Below are positions 1-6,580 of a stretch of 10,000 nucleotides of DNA, piece after piece. The translations under genes and the position numbers were made by a program. Origin of the DNA: Asticcacaulis sp. (GTDB lineage Bacteria; Pseudomonadota; Alphaproteobacteria; Caulobacterales; Caulobacteraceae); the NCBI RefSeq assembly GCF_020217185.1, contig NZ_JAIWNX010000078.1:1-10000 (forward strand). The letters are read 5' to 3'. The notes under the pieces are model-generated. The model searched no databases, had not been told where the DNA came from, and was given only the letters and a program-made list of their open reading frames with translations. The first letter of the stretch is position 1. Each line of letters starts with the position of its first letter.

Positions 1-581
1 AGGGCCTGCGCGAAGGCACGGACAAGACGCACCGCTGGATCGTCGATCCCATCGACGGCACCACCAACTTCATGCACGGCATCCCGGTGTTTGCCTGCAC
101 CGTGGCGCTGGAACGCGATGGAGAGATCGTCGCGGGCGTAACCTATAACCCGATCACCAACGACCTCTACTGGGCCGAAAAGGGCAAGGGCGCCTATCAC
201 AATGACCGCCGCCTGCGCGTCTCGGCGCGCAAGGTGATGGAAGACAGCCTGATCGCCACCGGCCTGCCGTTTGTTGGCAAGACCGGCCATGCGCAAGCCC
301 TGAAAGAACTGCATCAGATTATGCAGCGCACGGCGGGTATCCGCCGCTTGGGGGCCTGCTCGCTCGACCTCGCCATGGTGGCCGCGGGTCAGGTGGATGG
401 CTATTGGGAACGCGGGCTTAAGCCGTGGGACATGGCCGCCGGGACGCTGCTGATCACCGAAGCCGGCGGCAAGATCGGCTCGCTGGACGGCGATCAGTCG
501 CCGCTGATCACCGGCGAAATGCTGGCCGCCAATCACGACCTCTATCCGCAACTGCTGGAAAAGCTGCAACTGGCGAAGTGA
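1..581 (+). CDS. Inositol monophosphatase family protein, 3' part
   Basis: Member of the Mg2+-dependent, lithium-sensitive phosphatase family that hydrolyses inositol monophosphate and related sugar or nucleotide phosphates in the cytoplasm. The gene enters from the left edge; the open frame starts at base 3 and gives 192 visible residues, so about 70 N-terminal residues are missing if it has the usual length of about 260. The metal-binding motif DPIDGTTNF is at visible residues 15-23 (bases 45-71), and the second family motif WDMAAG lies near bases 426-443, followed by an AGG turn. Both Asp clusters are intact, so an active enzyme is expected. SuhB, HisN-type histidinol-phosphatase and CysQ share these motifs; SuhB-like is my best guess, but the substrate cannot be fixed from this fragment. 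It converges on the TetR gene and ends just before a strong shared terminator. Confidence 0.93.
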   Translation, partial: GLREGTDKTHRWIVDPIDGTTNFMHGIPVFACTVALERDGEIVAGVTYNPITNDLYWAEKGKGAYHNDRRLRVSARKVMEDSLIATGLPFVGKTGHAQALKELHQIMQRTAGIRRLGACSLDLAMVAAGQVDGYWERGLKPWDMAAGTLLITEAGGKIGSLDGDQSPLITGEMLAANHDLYPQLLEKLQLAK

Positions 582-592
582 GCCGTCAGTCC

Positions 593-642
593 TTCAAACA
601 AAAAGCCGCGCAGAGCCGTCTCTGCGCGGCTTTTTGTTTGAA
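593..642. terminator. Bidirectional intrinsic terminator between convergent genes
   Basis: Bases 593-615 and 620-642 are perfect reverse complements (23 bp) around a 4-base loop. The GC-rich core is flanked by an A-run on the left and a T-run (631-635) on the right, so on either strand the RNA forms a hairpin followed by a U-run. It lies 12 bases after the phosphatase stop and 7 bases after the TetR stop on the other strand, so one element serves both genes. Confidence 0.93.
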
Positions 643-648
643 GCGGGA

Positions 649-1293
649 TCAGGCCTCGATCAATTCAGCGGCACTGACGGGCTGCGTCACCGGCGCAATG
701 CCGCGAAAGACCATCCCGATAAGCTTATCCGCTTCTTCGGCGTTCATCATGTGGAAGCGCCCGGCCAGAAAGCGGAACATCAGCGGGCCATAGATCAGAT
801 CAAGACCCATCTGCATGTCGATGTCGCTGCGCAGGTCGCCGCGCTCGACGCCCCGCCGCCAGATGGTGGCCACGGCTTCGCGGCGCTGGTTGAGGAAGCT
901 TTCCAGCAGGGCCTGATTGAAGGTTTCATCCCCCTGCCCTTCGGCGATCAGTTGCGCCAGCGTGCGCCCGGCCGCCGACGAATAGAAGGCCATGGCGTCG
1001 CGCATCGCCATCAGGAAGTCGCGCTCCGATGAGCCCGTGTCCGGCACGACGATCTCATCGCTCATACGCGCCATAAAGGCATCGAAGGCGATATGCAGCT
1101 TGTTCGGCCACCACTTATAGAGGGTCGCCTTGGAGACCCCGGCCTTGCGCGCAATGGCTTCGGCGGTGATGTCGCGCAGGTTCCCAGCCTCCAGCAGGTC
1201 GAGCGTTGCCTGAAGGATCTGTTCGCGCGCGCTTTCCGAGCGCGGACGACCACGCGGGCGCTTTACGGGGGGCGAGAGAGTGTCGATGGTCAT
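649..1293 (-). CDS. TetR/AcrR family transcriptional regulator
   Basis: A 214-residue DNA-binding repressor of the TetR family. After a basic N-terminal stretch (KRPRGRPR, about residues 11-18) comes the TetR_N helix-turn-helix, about residues 22-68, with recognition region AGVSKATLYKWWPNK at 51-65. The C-terminal part (about 80-200) is a helical ligand-binding/dimer domain; its overall look fits the TetR_C_11-like group, a call from memory. The ATG at 1293 directly abuts the TAA of the SDR gene (stop and start share no gap), with GAGG 8 bases upstream inside the SDR gene, so translation is probably coupled and the two genes are one operon. By analogy with the family it should bind the palindromes at 2241-2254 and perhaps 2275-2288 and repress its own operon. 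The inducer is unknown. Confidence 0.95.
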   Translation of the reverse strand: MTIDTLSPPVKRPRGRPRSESAREQILQATLDLLEAGNLRDITAEAIARKAGVSKATLYKWWPNKLHIAFDAFMARMSDEIVVPDTGSSERDFLMAMRDAMAFYSSAAGRTLAQLIAEGQGDETFNQALLESFLNQRREAVATIWRRGVERGDLRSDIDMQMGLDLIYGPLMFRFLAGRFHMMNAEEADKLIGMVFRGIAPVTQPVSAAELIEA

Positions 1294-2169
1294 TTACGCG
1301 GCCTCGGATTGATACAAACTCAGATTACGCCAGGCCGACAGTTCGGCCTGCAGGGCGCTCAGGCGACGCAGCGCCCGTTCATAGGCGCGCGCGCCCAGCA
1401 CCAGATGACCGGGCGCTTCGGGCAGGTCCATGGCGCGCAACACGGCTTGCGCCCGACCGGCCATGACCATCTCGTCCAGTTCTTCCTGCCACAGACGCGC
1501 AGGCCCAAGTCGGGTGTCATAGTCCGCGATCACCTGACGCGCGATGATGCGGGCTTCGGGGCCGCCTAGCATACCGGGGTCCACGGTCGTCACCTGAATG
1601 CCGAGCGGTTTCAGTTCCTGCGTCAGCGACTCGGACAGGCCGATCACCGCCCCGCGCACCGCGTGGGTCAGGCCAAAGCCGGCCGCCTGCTCCAGGTGAC
1701 CAGACGCCAGCGTCACCACATGGCCGCGGCGGCGTTCGCGCATGTGCGGCAGCACTTCGCGCATCACATTGAGCACACCGAACAGATTGGTCTCAAACAG
1801 GCGGCGCACTTCGAGGTCGCTCGCCTCCTCCACCGCGCCGATCAGGCTGGCGCAGGCATTATTGACCAGAATATCAATATGGCCAAAGCAACGGATGGCC
1901 GTATCAACCGCCACACGCACTTCGTGGGCGTCATCAGAATCCATGGCCAGCGCTACCAGCGCATGGGCATAGTGTTCGAACCCGATGGCAAAGGTTTCCG
2001 GGCGGCGGCCCGTGGCCACCACGAAATCGCCGCGTTCGAGCGCGGCACGCACCAGTTCACGCCCAAGGCCATGCGAGGCCCCTGCGATAAACCATACCCG
2101 GTGGCTTTCCGACGCTTCGGAAACCTCTCCGGAGTCCAACAAATCATCTGACACGGTACACGATCCCAA
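1294..2169 (-). CDS. SDR-fold (Rossmann) protein with degenerate active site
   Basis: A 291-residue short-chain dehydrogenase/reductase family protein. The NAD(P)-binding glycine motif AGASHGLG is at residues 29-36, a basic TGRR at 53-56 suggests NADP(H), an NNAC variant of NNAG is at 103-106, the tetrad Asn is in ETNLFG (N128), and VDPGM at 196-200 is the usual PG motif. The catalytic YxxxK does not appear: in the matching stretch GLTHAVRGAV (166-175), Thr168 stands in place of Tyr and Arg172 in place of Lys. The fold and cofactor site are kept, but normal SDR chemistry is unlikely, so it may be a sensor, a scaffold, or an enzyme with another mechanism. The start is uncertain: the frame opens after an upstream stop with TTG at 2169; GTG at 2154 is the alternative, and neither has a clear ribosome binding site. 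First gene of an operon with the TetR gene. Confidence 0.88.
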   Translation of the reverse strand: MGSCTVSDDLLDSGEVSEASESHRVWFIAGASHGLGRELVRAALERGDFVVATGRRPETFAIGFEHYAHALVALAMDSDDAHEVRVAVDTAIRCFGHIDILVNNACASLIGAVEEASDLEVRRLFETNLFGVLNVMREVLPHMRERRRGHVVTLASGHLEQAAGFGLTHAVRGAVIGLSESLTQELKPLGIQVTTVDPGMLGGPEARIIARQVIADYDTRLGPARLWQEELDEMVMAGRAQAVLRAMDLPEAPGHLVLGARAYERALRRLSALQAELSAWRNLSLYQSEAA

Positions 2170-2232
2170 GGCGGCCGGTGCGGGTGAGGACGGCCAAACT
2201 CATCCGGATGGGGGGAGGTTCCGGGTTGCAGC

Positions 2233-2261
2233 TATATAAAACTGTACGTACAGTATATCAA
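2233..2261 (-). promoter_or_regulatory. Sigma70-type promoter with operator in its spacer
   Basis: On the minus strand, -35 TTGATA (2261 to 2256) and -10 TATATA (2238 to 2233) are separated by exactly 17 bp. The predicted transcription start is near 2226, giving a leader of about 57 bases before the TTG at 2169. The spacer contains the whole perfect palindrome ACTGTACGTACAGT, so a bound dimer would block RNA polymerase. This drives the SDR/TetR operon. That the local TetR is the binder is inference from the arrangement. Confidence 0.75.
2241..2254. promoter_or_regulatory. Candidate TetR operator O1 (14-bp perfect palindrome)
   Basis: ACTGTACGTACAGT is its own reverse complement over all 14 bases and sits between the -35 and -10 of the SDR/TetR promoter. 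Its length and position are typical of TetR family autoregulatory operators. Confidence 0.72.
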
Positions 2262-2274
2262 TGATATGAAGACG

Positions 2275-2288
2275 TGAATACGTATTCA
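2275..2288. promoter_or_regulatory. Second 14-bp perfect palindrome, candidate operator O2
   Basis: TGAATACGTATTCA is also its own reverse complement and has the same central TACGTA as the spacer palindrome. The centres are 34 bp apart, a little over three helical turns, and this copy lies just upstream of the -35 box. It could be a second, weaker repressor site or the site of another regulator. The outer half-sites differ (ACTG versus TGAA), so shared binding is not certain. Confidence 0.5.
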
Positions 2289-2437
2289 GTCCGTTAAATA
2301 CATGACTTCAAAAGGGAAAATTTTTCTCGCATGGGTAGATTTTATCCCCGATCACGCGATTTACGGCCTTATGATACCATTTTGCACACAACCGTAACAT
2401 TTATTGATGCCGACCGCTGTGTTGCGCGCGAGGAGTC

Positions 2438-4288
2438 TCAGGCCCCGAATTGCAATTCAGCTAAACGGGCGTACAACCCGCCCTGCGCCACCAGTTCCTC
2501 ATGCGTCCCCTGCTCGACCACGCGGCCTTCGTCCATCACTACGATGCGGTCGGCTTTGAGCACCGTGGCCAGCCGGTGGGCGATGACCAGCGTCGTGCGC
2601 TCGCTCATCGCCTCGTTCAGCGCATCCTGCACCAGACGCTCATTCTCGGCATCCAGCGCCGAGGTCGCCTCATCGAGCAGCAGGACCGGGGCCTGACGCA
2701 CCAGCGCCCGGGCAATCGACAGGCGTTGCTTCTGCCCGCCGGAGAGCGACTTGGCGCGCTCACCCAGAGGCGTGTCAAAGCCCTGCGGCAGAGCCTCGAT
2801 AAAGGCCTGCGCCTGCGCCTTCATCGCGGCCGTCTGTATCTCTTCGGGCGTGGCGTCTTCGCGGCCAAAACGGATATTCTCGGCGGGCGAGGTCGAGAAC
2901 AGGGCGGCGTCCTGCGCCACCAGAGACAGGCGGCGGCGCACCGCCTTGGGGTCGGCCTTGGCGATATCAACGCCATCGAGCGCAATCGTCCCGGTCGTGG
3001 GCTCGTAATAACGCAGCAGCAGCTTGAACACGGTCGATTTCCCCGCCCCCGACGGCCCGACCAGCGCCACCGTCTCACCGGGCTGCACGCTGAGCGAAAA
3101 GCCGCTCAGGACCGGCTGTTCCGGGCGTGCCGGATAGGCAAAATCGACCTGCTCAAACACCACCGCTCCGCGCGCCGGTTCCGGTAACGGCAGAGGATGG
3201 GCGGGGGCGACGATAGTCGGCTGTGCCGTCAGCAACTCGTCGATGCGGCTCATGGCGCCGGCGGCCTTTTGCACATCGCCCCAGGTTTCCGACAGAGAGC
3301 CGACCGACCCGGCGACCAGCACCGACAGCATGACGAACTGGATCAGCGTCCCTTCCGACATCTCTCCGGCCAGAACGGCGCGCGAGCCCAGCCACAGCAC
3401 AAAGGCAATGCCGCCAAAGACCAGCGAAATGACCAGTGCCGTCATCAAAGCCCGCGCCCCCATGCGTTTCAGCGACTGGCGAAACGCCGTTTCCACACCC
3501 TCGCCAAAGCGGCCGCGCGCATAGTCTTCGCGCACAAAGGCCTGCACGGTTTCCAGCGCGTCCAGCGTTTCACCCGCCGTGCCGACGGCGGCAGCAAAGC
3601 TGTCCTGCGTCTGGCGCGTCAACTGCCCTACCCGCTTGCCGAAGGTGAACAGCGGCACCAGCACCACCGGGAAGATACACAGGACGAACAGGGTCAGTTT
3701 GGGGCTGACGAACATCAGCAGGATCAGGCCGCCGACGAACGATATGCCGTTGCGCAGCGCCATGGAGATCGAGGTAGACACCAGGGTATCGACGATCTGA
3801 AGATCGGTGGTCAGGCGCGAAATCACCTCACCCGTGCGAATTTTCAGGAAGAAACCGGGATCGAGGCCCAGAATGTGGTTGAATACATCCTTGCGCAGAT
3901 TGGCCACCACCCGCTCGCCCAGCTTGGTGATGTAGAAGTAGCGCAAGGCGGTCGCCAGAGCCAGCACCAGCGCCACCCCGGCCATCACCCCGAACCACAG
4001 GTTCAGTTGCGACCCGTCCTGAGAGCCAAAGCCATTATCGATCAGGTAGCGCGAAGCGACCGTCAGCGACAGGGTGGCCCCTGACGACAACAACAGAAAG
4101 AAGATGGCAAAGACCGCATCGACCTTCAGCCGTGCAATATAGGGCCACAGGCGCAATAAGGGTTTAAGGTTGCGCGTTTTTTCGCGCCCAGCCGCGGCAG
4201 AGGTGATCTGCCCTACCAGTTCAGCCCCCGATCCGGGGCGGTCATTGAGGGCGTCGGCGTCGCTGTGCGGGGGTGTCTGTGCGGTCAT
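2438..4288 (-). CDS. ABC transporter, fused permease/ATPase half-transporter (MsbA-related)
   Basis: A 616-residue exporter half-transporter expected to work as a homodimer in the inner membrane, moving a lipid, drug or other hydrophobic substrate outward. An N-terminal cytoplasmic tail of about 50 residues precedes the six-helix membrane domain (about 52-335; clear hydrophobic runs near 57-75, 98-115, 180-212 and 281-330). The nucleotide-binding domain (about 375-616) is complete: Walker A GPSGAGKS 411-418, Q-loop Q459, signature LSGGQ 515-519, Walker B VLLLDE 535-540, D-loop SALD 543-546, switch H571. Overall it resembles the alphaproteobacterial MsbA-related group, which is distinct from true lipid A flippase MsbA; the substrate cannot be read from sequence. 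It diverges from rpmE across 134 bp. The ATG at 4288 is chosen because it opens the family-like N-terminus; the ribosome site is weak. Confidence 0.95.
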   Translation of the reverse strand: MTAQTPPHSDADALNDRPGSGAELVGQITSAAAGREKTRNLKPLLRLWPYIARLKVDAVFAIFFLLLSSGATLSLTVASRYLIDNGFGSQDGSQLNLWFGVMAGVALVLALATALRYFYITKLGERVVANLRKDVFNHILGLDPGFFLKIRTGEVISRLTTDLQIVDTLVSTSISMALRNGISFVGGLILLMFVSPKLTLFVLCIFPVVLVPLFTFGKRVGQLTRQTQDSFAAAVGTAGETLDALETVQAFVREDYARGRFGEGVETAFRQSLKRMGARALMTALVISLVFGGIAFVLWLGSRAVLAGEMSEGTLIQFVMLSVLVAGSVGSLSETWGDVQKAAGAMSRIDELLTAQPTIVAPAHPLPLPEPARGAVVFEQVDFAYPARPEQPVLSGFSLSVQPGETVALVGPSGAGKSTVFKLLLRYYEPTTGTIALDGVDIAKADPKAVRRRLSLVAQDAALFSTSPAENIRFGREDATPEEIQTAAMKAQAQAFIEALPQGFDTPLGERAKSLSGGQKQRLSIARALVRQAPVLLLDEATSALDAENERLVQDALNEAMSERTTLVIAHRLATVLKADRIVVMDEGRVVEQGTHEELVAQGGLYARLAELQFGA

Positions 4289-4313
4289 AAACCCGCGTTT
4301 AATGCGTTATGGC

Positions 4314-4342
4314 TTGCGCCGCAACGCCGCTTACGCTATGAG
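4314..4342 (+). promoter_or_regulatory. Candidate rpmE promoter
   Basis: TTGCGC at 4314-4319 and TATGAG at 4337-4342 are 17 bp apart. Read as the Caulobacter housekeeping type, TTGCGCC and GCTATGAG (4335-4342) are 14 bp apart, close to its TTGaCgS / GCtANAWC pattern. The predicted start is near 4349, leaving a leader of about 74 bases. This is a pattern match only. Confidence 0.4.
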
Positions 4343-4422
4343 CCGCGCTTCGCTGTAACAGCTTCACCCTTTCTTCGCGTCCGCATCCCTGCTGGCCGGA
4401 CGTTTTTAAGGACTTAATAGAG

Positions 4423-4647
4423 ATGAAAAAAGACGGTCACCCCGACTATCACTGGATCACGGTTACCCTGACCGACGGTTCGTCCTATCAGACCCGCTCG
4501 ACCTACGGCAAGGAAGGCGCTGTCCTGAACCTCGACATCGACCCCCGCACGCACCCGGCGTGGACCGGTGGTCAGAACACCCTGCTTGACCGCGCTGGCC
4601 GCGTGTCGCGCTTCAACAACAAGTTCGGTGGTTTCCTTAAGAAGTAA
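4423..4647 (+). CDS. rpmE: 50S ribosomal protein L31
   Basis: A 74-residue ribosomal large-subunit protein that helps bridge the 50S and 30S subunits. The family features are clear: the [10 protein letters not shown] start, the TRSTYGKEG stretch (25-33), the [13 protein letters not shown] core (38-50) and the [12 protein letters not shown] end. There is no cysteine, so this is the zinc-free (C-minus) form that cannot bind Zn2+ through the CxxC pairs found in other bacteria; from memory, the C-minus form is usual in alphaproteobacteria. The start ATG has AAGGA at 4408-4412, 10 bases upstream. It is a monocistronic unit with its own terminator. Its last four codons and stop (CTTAAGAAGTAA) are repeated exactly 33 bases downstream. 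Confidence 0.98.
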   Translation: MKKDGHPDYHWITVTLTDGSSYQTRSTYGKEGAVLNLDIDPRTHPAWTGGQNTLLDRAGRVSRFNNKFGGFLKK

Positions 4648-4684
4648 CTGTGAGCTGACGCTCACGGGCTTAAGAAGTAAGCCC
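4636..4684 (+). repeat. 12-bp direct repeat and two tandem hairpins at the rpmE 3' end
   Basis: CTTAAGAAGTAA at 4636-4647 (the end of rpmE) recurs exactly at 4669-4680. Between and across the copies are two adjacent perfect hairpins: 4650-4655 with 4660-4665 (6 bp, 4-base loop) and 4666-4672 with 4678-4684 (7 bp, 5-base loop). The second copy sits in the stem and loop of the second hairpin. There is no T-run after them; the real terminator follows at 4706. Confidence 0.8.
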
Positions 4685-4705
4685 CGAGACTTCGTTGAAA
4701 GTTTC

Positions 4706-4737
4706 AAAACCGGCTCAGGCAACTGGGCCGGTTTTTT
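4706..4737 (+). terminator. rpmE intrinsic terminator with GNRA loop
   Basis: A 13-bp stem (4706-4718 with 4723-4735, one G-U pair) closed by the tetraloop GCAA (4719-4722), then six Ts at 4732-4737. A strong Rho-independent terminator for rpmE. The four As at 4706-4709 give a short U-run on the other strand, so it may also stop leftward transcripts from the antiporter gene. Confidence 0.93.
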
Positions 4738-4743
4738 GTTGCC

Positions 4744-4772
4744 CTCTCCCCGTAGCGTAGCTACGGGGAGGG
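4744..4772. terminator. Hairpin after the antiporter gene, possible terminator or intergenic palindrome
   Basis: Bases 4746-4756 and 4760-4770 are perfect 11-bp complements around GTA, extended by a G-U and a G-C pair to 4744/4772. It starts 6 bases past the leftward antiporter stop (4778-4780). On the plus strand it is followed by GTGTTTTTA, a weak U-run; on the minus strand there is none until the rpmE terminator. It probably works with that terminator, or belongs to a dispersed CTCCCC...GGGGAG palindrome family (compare 7699-7729). Confidence 0.6.
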
Positions 4773-4777
4773 TGTTT

Positions 4778-5923
4778 TTACGGCACCACGGTCACGAACA
4801 GATAGGTGGCAAAGATCACCAGATGCGTCACGCCCTGCAACACGGTCGTGCGCCCCGTGCCCAGTGAAAAGATCGACACCACGAACGACAGCAGCAGCAG
4901 GACCATCGACTTGGTATCGAGCCCCAGCGACAGAGGCCAGCCCATGACGACGCTTAAGACCGCGACCGCCGGAATGGTCAGGCCGATGGTCGCCAGAGCC
5001 GAGCCCAAAGCGAGGTTGAGGCTGGTCTGAAGGCGATTGCGGCGCGCCGCCTTGATGGCCGACAAGCTTTCGGGAGCGAGCACAAGGGCGGCGATCAGCA
5101 CCCCTACCACGGCCAGCGGCAGACCGGCGCCCACCACCGCCTTTTCGATATGCGGCGACAGGCTCTTGGCCAGCAGCACCACCCCGGCCAGCGCCACGAT
5201 CAGCACGCCAAAGGCGATCAGGGTCTCTTTGAGCGTCGGCGGCTCGGCATGGACGTCGGGTTTCAGGTCGCCTTCGCCTGACGGCAGGAAGTAGTCGCGA
5301 TGGCGCACCGTCTGCACCAGCACAAAGGCGCCGTAGAGGATCAGCGACACCACGGCGACGAAGATCAGTTGCGACGGCGAAAAGAACGGCCCCGGCACAG
5401 AGGAGGTGAAGTTCGGCAGGACCAGCGACAGGGACGCCATGGCCGCCAGCACACACAGGGCCGAACTGACGCCTTTGAGCACAAAGCGCTGCTCGTGATG
5501 GCGCACCCCGCCAACCAGCAGACAGATGCCGACAATACCGTTCATGATGATCATGATCGCCGCAAACACCGTGTCGCGGGCCAGAGTCGCCGTATCGCCT
5601 GACCCCGACAGCATCAGCGACACGATCAGCGACACCTCGATAATCGTCACGGCAATGGCCAGAACCAGCGTGCCGAAAGGCTCACCTACGCGGTGCGCCA
5701 CGACTTCGGCATGGTGCACGGCGGCCAGAACGCAGCCCATCATGATGATCGCCGCCCCGATCACACCCGCCAGCCCAAGATAGGAAAGATGCGCCAGATA
5801 GGCCCCCATCCCTAGAAACGGTACGACCAGCGTCCATAAGGGCAGGACCGCGTGCGCGGGGGTATGCGGCTTGGTAGACTCTGCCGACAAAGCGTTATGG
5901 CTTTCGGGTTGGGTTCCTGGCAT
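4778..5923 (-). CDS. chaA: ChaA-type Ca2+(Na+)/H+ antiporter
   Basis: An inner-membrane cation/proton exchanger of the CaCA superfamily, CAX branch, 381 residues from the ATG at 5923 (E. coli ChaA is of similar size). About eleven hydrophobic segments fill residues 25-380. Both inverted alpha-repeat motifs are present: GEPFGTLVLAIAVTIIEVSL at 80-99, with E81 and E96, and LAPESLSAIKAARRNRLQTS at 262-281, with E265. These acidic residues carry the cation. A hydrophilic loop near 187-210 separates the two halves. Expected role: export of Ca2+, Na+ or K+ using the proton gradient, for salt or alkaline stress. The start at 5923 has AGGAG 12 bases upstream; a TTG at 5971 would add 16 residues and cannot be excluded. 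It lies downstream of the cupin gene on the same strand with 116 bases between, so it could be co-transcribed. Confidence 0.92.
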   Translation of the reverse strand: MPGTQPESHNALSAESTKPHTPAHAVLPLWTLVVPFLGMGAYLAHLSYLGLAGVIGAAIIMMGCVLAAVHHAEVVAHRVGEPFGTLVLAIAVTIIEVSLIVSLMLSGSGDTATLARDTVFAAIMIIMNGIVGICLLVGGVRHHEQRFVLKGVSSALCVLAAMASLSLVLPNFTSSVPGPFFSPSQLIFVAVVSLILYGAFVLVQTVRHRDYFLPSGEGDLKPDVHAEPPTLKETLIAFGVLIVALAGVVLLAKSLSPHIEKAVVGAGLPLAVVGVLIAALVLAPESLSAIKAARRNRLQTSLNLALGSALATIGLTIPAVAVLSVVMGWPLSLGLDTKSMVLLLLSFVVSIFSLGTGRTTVLQGVTHLVIFATYLFVTVVP

Positions 5924-6039
5924 TCGGTCGCGTAGCTCCTGTGTGGCGAGGGGATGGCCCGGACGGATCAACAGGCCTTTGTTCTGACATAGGGTGCCCG
6001 GTCACCGTTTCAAACCCGGACGGAAGCGATTTGTGCGGT

Positions 6040-6456
6040 TTATCCCGGTTCCCAGCCCGGCGGGGCCATTTCAAATCCGGCAAAATCAAAGCCCGGCGCG
6101 ACCGTGCATCCGACCAGAGTCCAGTCTCCCACGCTCTCTGCGCTTTGCCAGCCGCCAACCGTCACCACGCCCTGCGGCCTCTGCCCGCTCAGCACATCCG
6201 GCCCCAACACCACCTCCCATCCCCGCCCTTCGTGATGCAGGCGGAGTTTCAGCGGCGCACCGGCATAATAGTGCCAGACCTCGACGGCATCTATGCGATG
6301 CCAGTGCGAACGCTCCCCCACCTGAAGCAGGTAATAGATGCACGACGACGCGCCGCGCCCGCCCGAAGGGTTATCGCGGAAGGTTTCGACATAGTGCCCG
6401 CCTTCCGGATGCGCCTGCATCCTCAATTCAGCAATGATAGCCTGAGCGTCGGTCAT
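6040..6456 (-). CDS. Cupin domain protein, DUF985 family
   Basis: A 138-residue single-domain cupin of the DUF985 (Cupin_5) family, cytoplasmic, with no signal peptide. The typical opening HPEGGHYVETFR is at 16-27, the metal or ligand site HWHRIDAVEVWHYYAG at 51-66 (H51, H53, E59, H62), and the second motif VAPGFDFAGFE at 119-129. The biochemical role is unknown; related cupins act as sugar epimerases, lyases or binding proteins, and a carbohydrate or nucleotide-sugar ligand is only a guess. The ATG at 6456 has a good ribosome binding site, AAGGAG 7 bases upstream. It diverges from argB, with the region rich in inverted repeats between, and precedes the antiporter gene on the same strand. Confidence 0.92.
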   Translation of the reverse strand: MTDAQAIIAELRMQAHPEGGHYVETFRDNPSGGRGASSCIYYLLQVGERSHWHRIDAVEVWHYYAGAPLKLRLHHEGRGWEVVLGPDVLSGQRPQGVVTVGGWQSAESVGDWTLVGCTVAPGFDFAGFEMAPPGWEPG

Positions 6457-6484
6457 GGCGCGTCTCCTTTGCAGCCCTTAGCTT

Positions 6485-6516
6485 AGCGGAATGATTTCAA
6501 ATGGAATCATTCCGCT
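6485..6516. repeat. Inverted repeat A between cupin and argB
   Basis: Bases 6485-6496 and 6505-6516 form a perfect 12-bp stem (arm AGCGGAATGATT) with an 8-base loop. It begins 28 bases upstream of the cupin start, within its likely leader or promoter. There is no T-run on either side, so it is not a normal terminator. Possible roles: a regulator site, a leader hairpin, or one copy of a dispersed palindrome. Confidence 0.85.
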
Positions 6517-6520
6517 CAAA

Positions 6521-6557
6521 CCGCCATTGAGGCGGCGGCCAAGGTGGCGAAGCCACC
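6521..6557. repeat. Two short GC-rich hairpins between cupin and argB
   Basis: CCGCC at 6521-6525 pairs with GGCGG at 6531-6535, and GGTGGC at 6543-6548 pairs with GCCACC at 6552-6557 around GAA. Together with repeats A and B they make a row of four potential stem-loops in 140 bases. Confidence 0.6.
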
Positions 6558-6580
6558 GCCCGGCGAGGAGCTAAATAAAA

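Larger units (their letters stand above)
2170..2437. other. Intergenic region between ABC exporter and SDR/TetR operon
   Basis: This 268-bp stretch is clearly richer in A and T than its surroundings in 2220-2410. It holds the leftward promoter and two palindromes described separately. I see no convincing hairpin plus T-run that would end the ABC transporter transcript, so some read-through from it into the SDR/TetR operon is possible. A rightward open frame starting at 2331 only continues as the antisense shadow of the transporter and is not taken as a gene. Confidence 0.6.

Noticed and set aside
2447..2458. GAATTGCAATTC palindrome near the end of the ABC transporter gene
   Set aside because: It lies within the last codons of the gene and is not followed by a T-run; most simply a chance coding palindrome.
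2331..2696. Small rightward gene starting at 2331 in the AT-rich intergenic region
   Set aside because: No ribosome binding site, Ser/Arg-rich composition, and most of the frame overlaps the ABC transporter gene in antisense.
3197..4084. A 295-codon rightward open frame opposite the ABC transporter gene
   Set aside because: It is an antisense shadow of a clearly coding, motif-complete gene in GC-rich DNA; the translation is rich in His, Gln and Arg and shows no recognisable domain.
4846..4920. Runs of repeated GACAGCAGCAGCAGG-like sequence in the antiporter gene
   Set aside because: They encode leucine-rich membrane helix on the opposite strand; codon repetition explains them.
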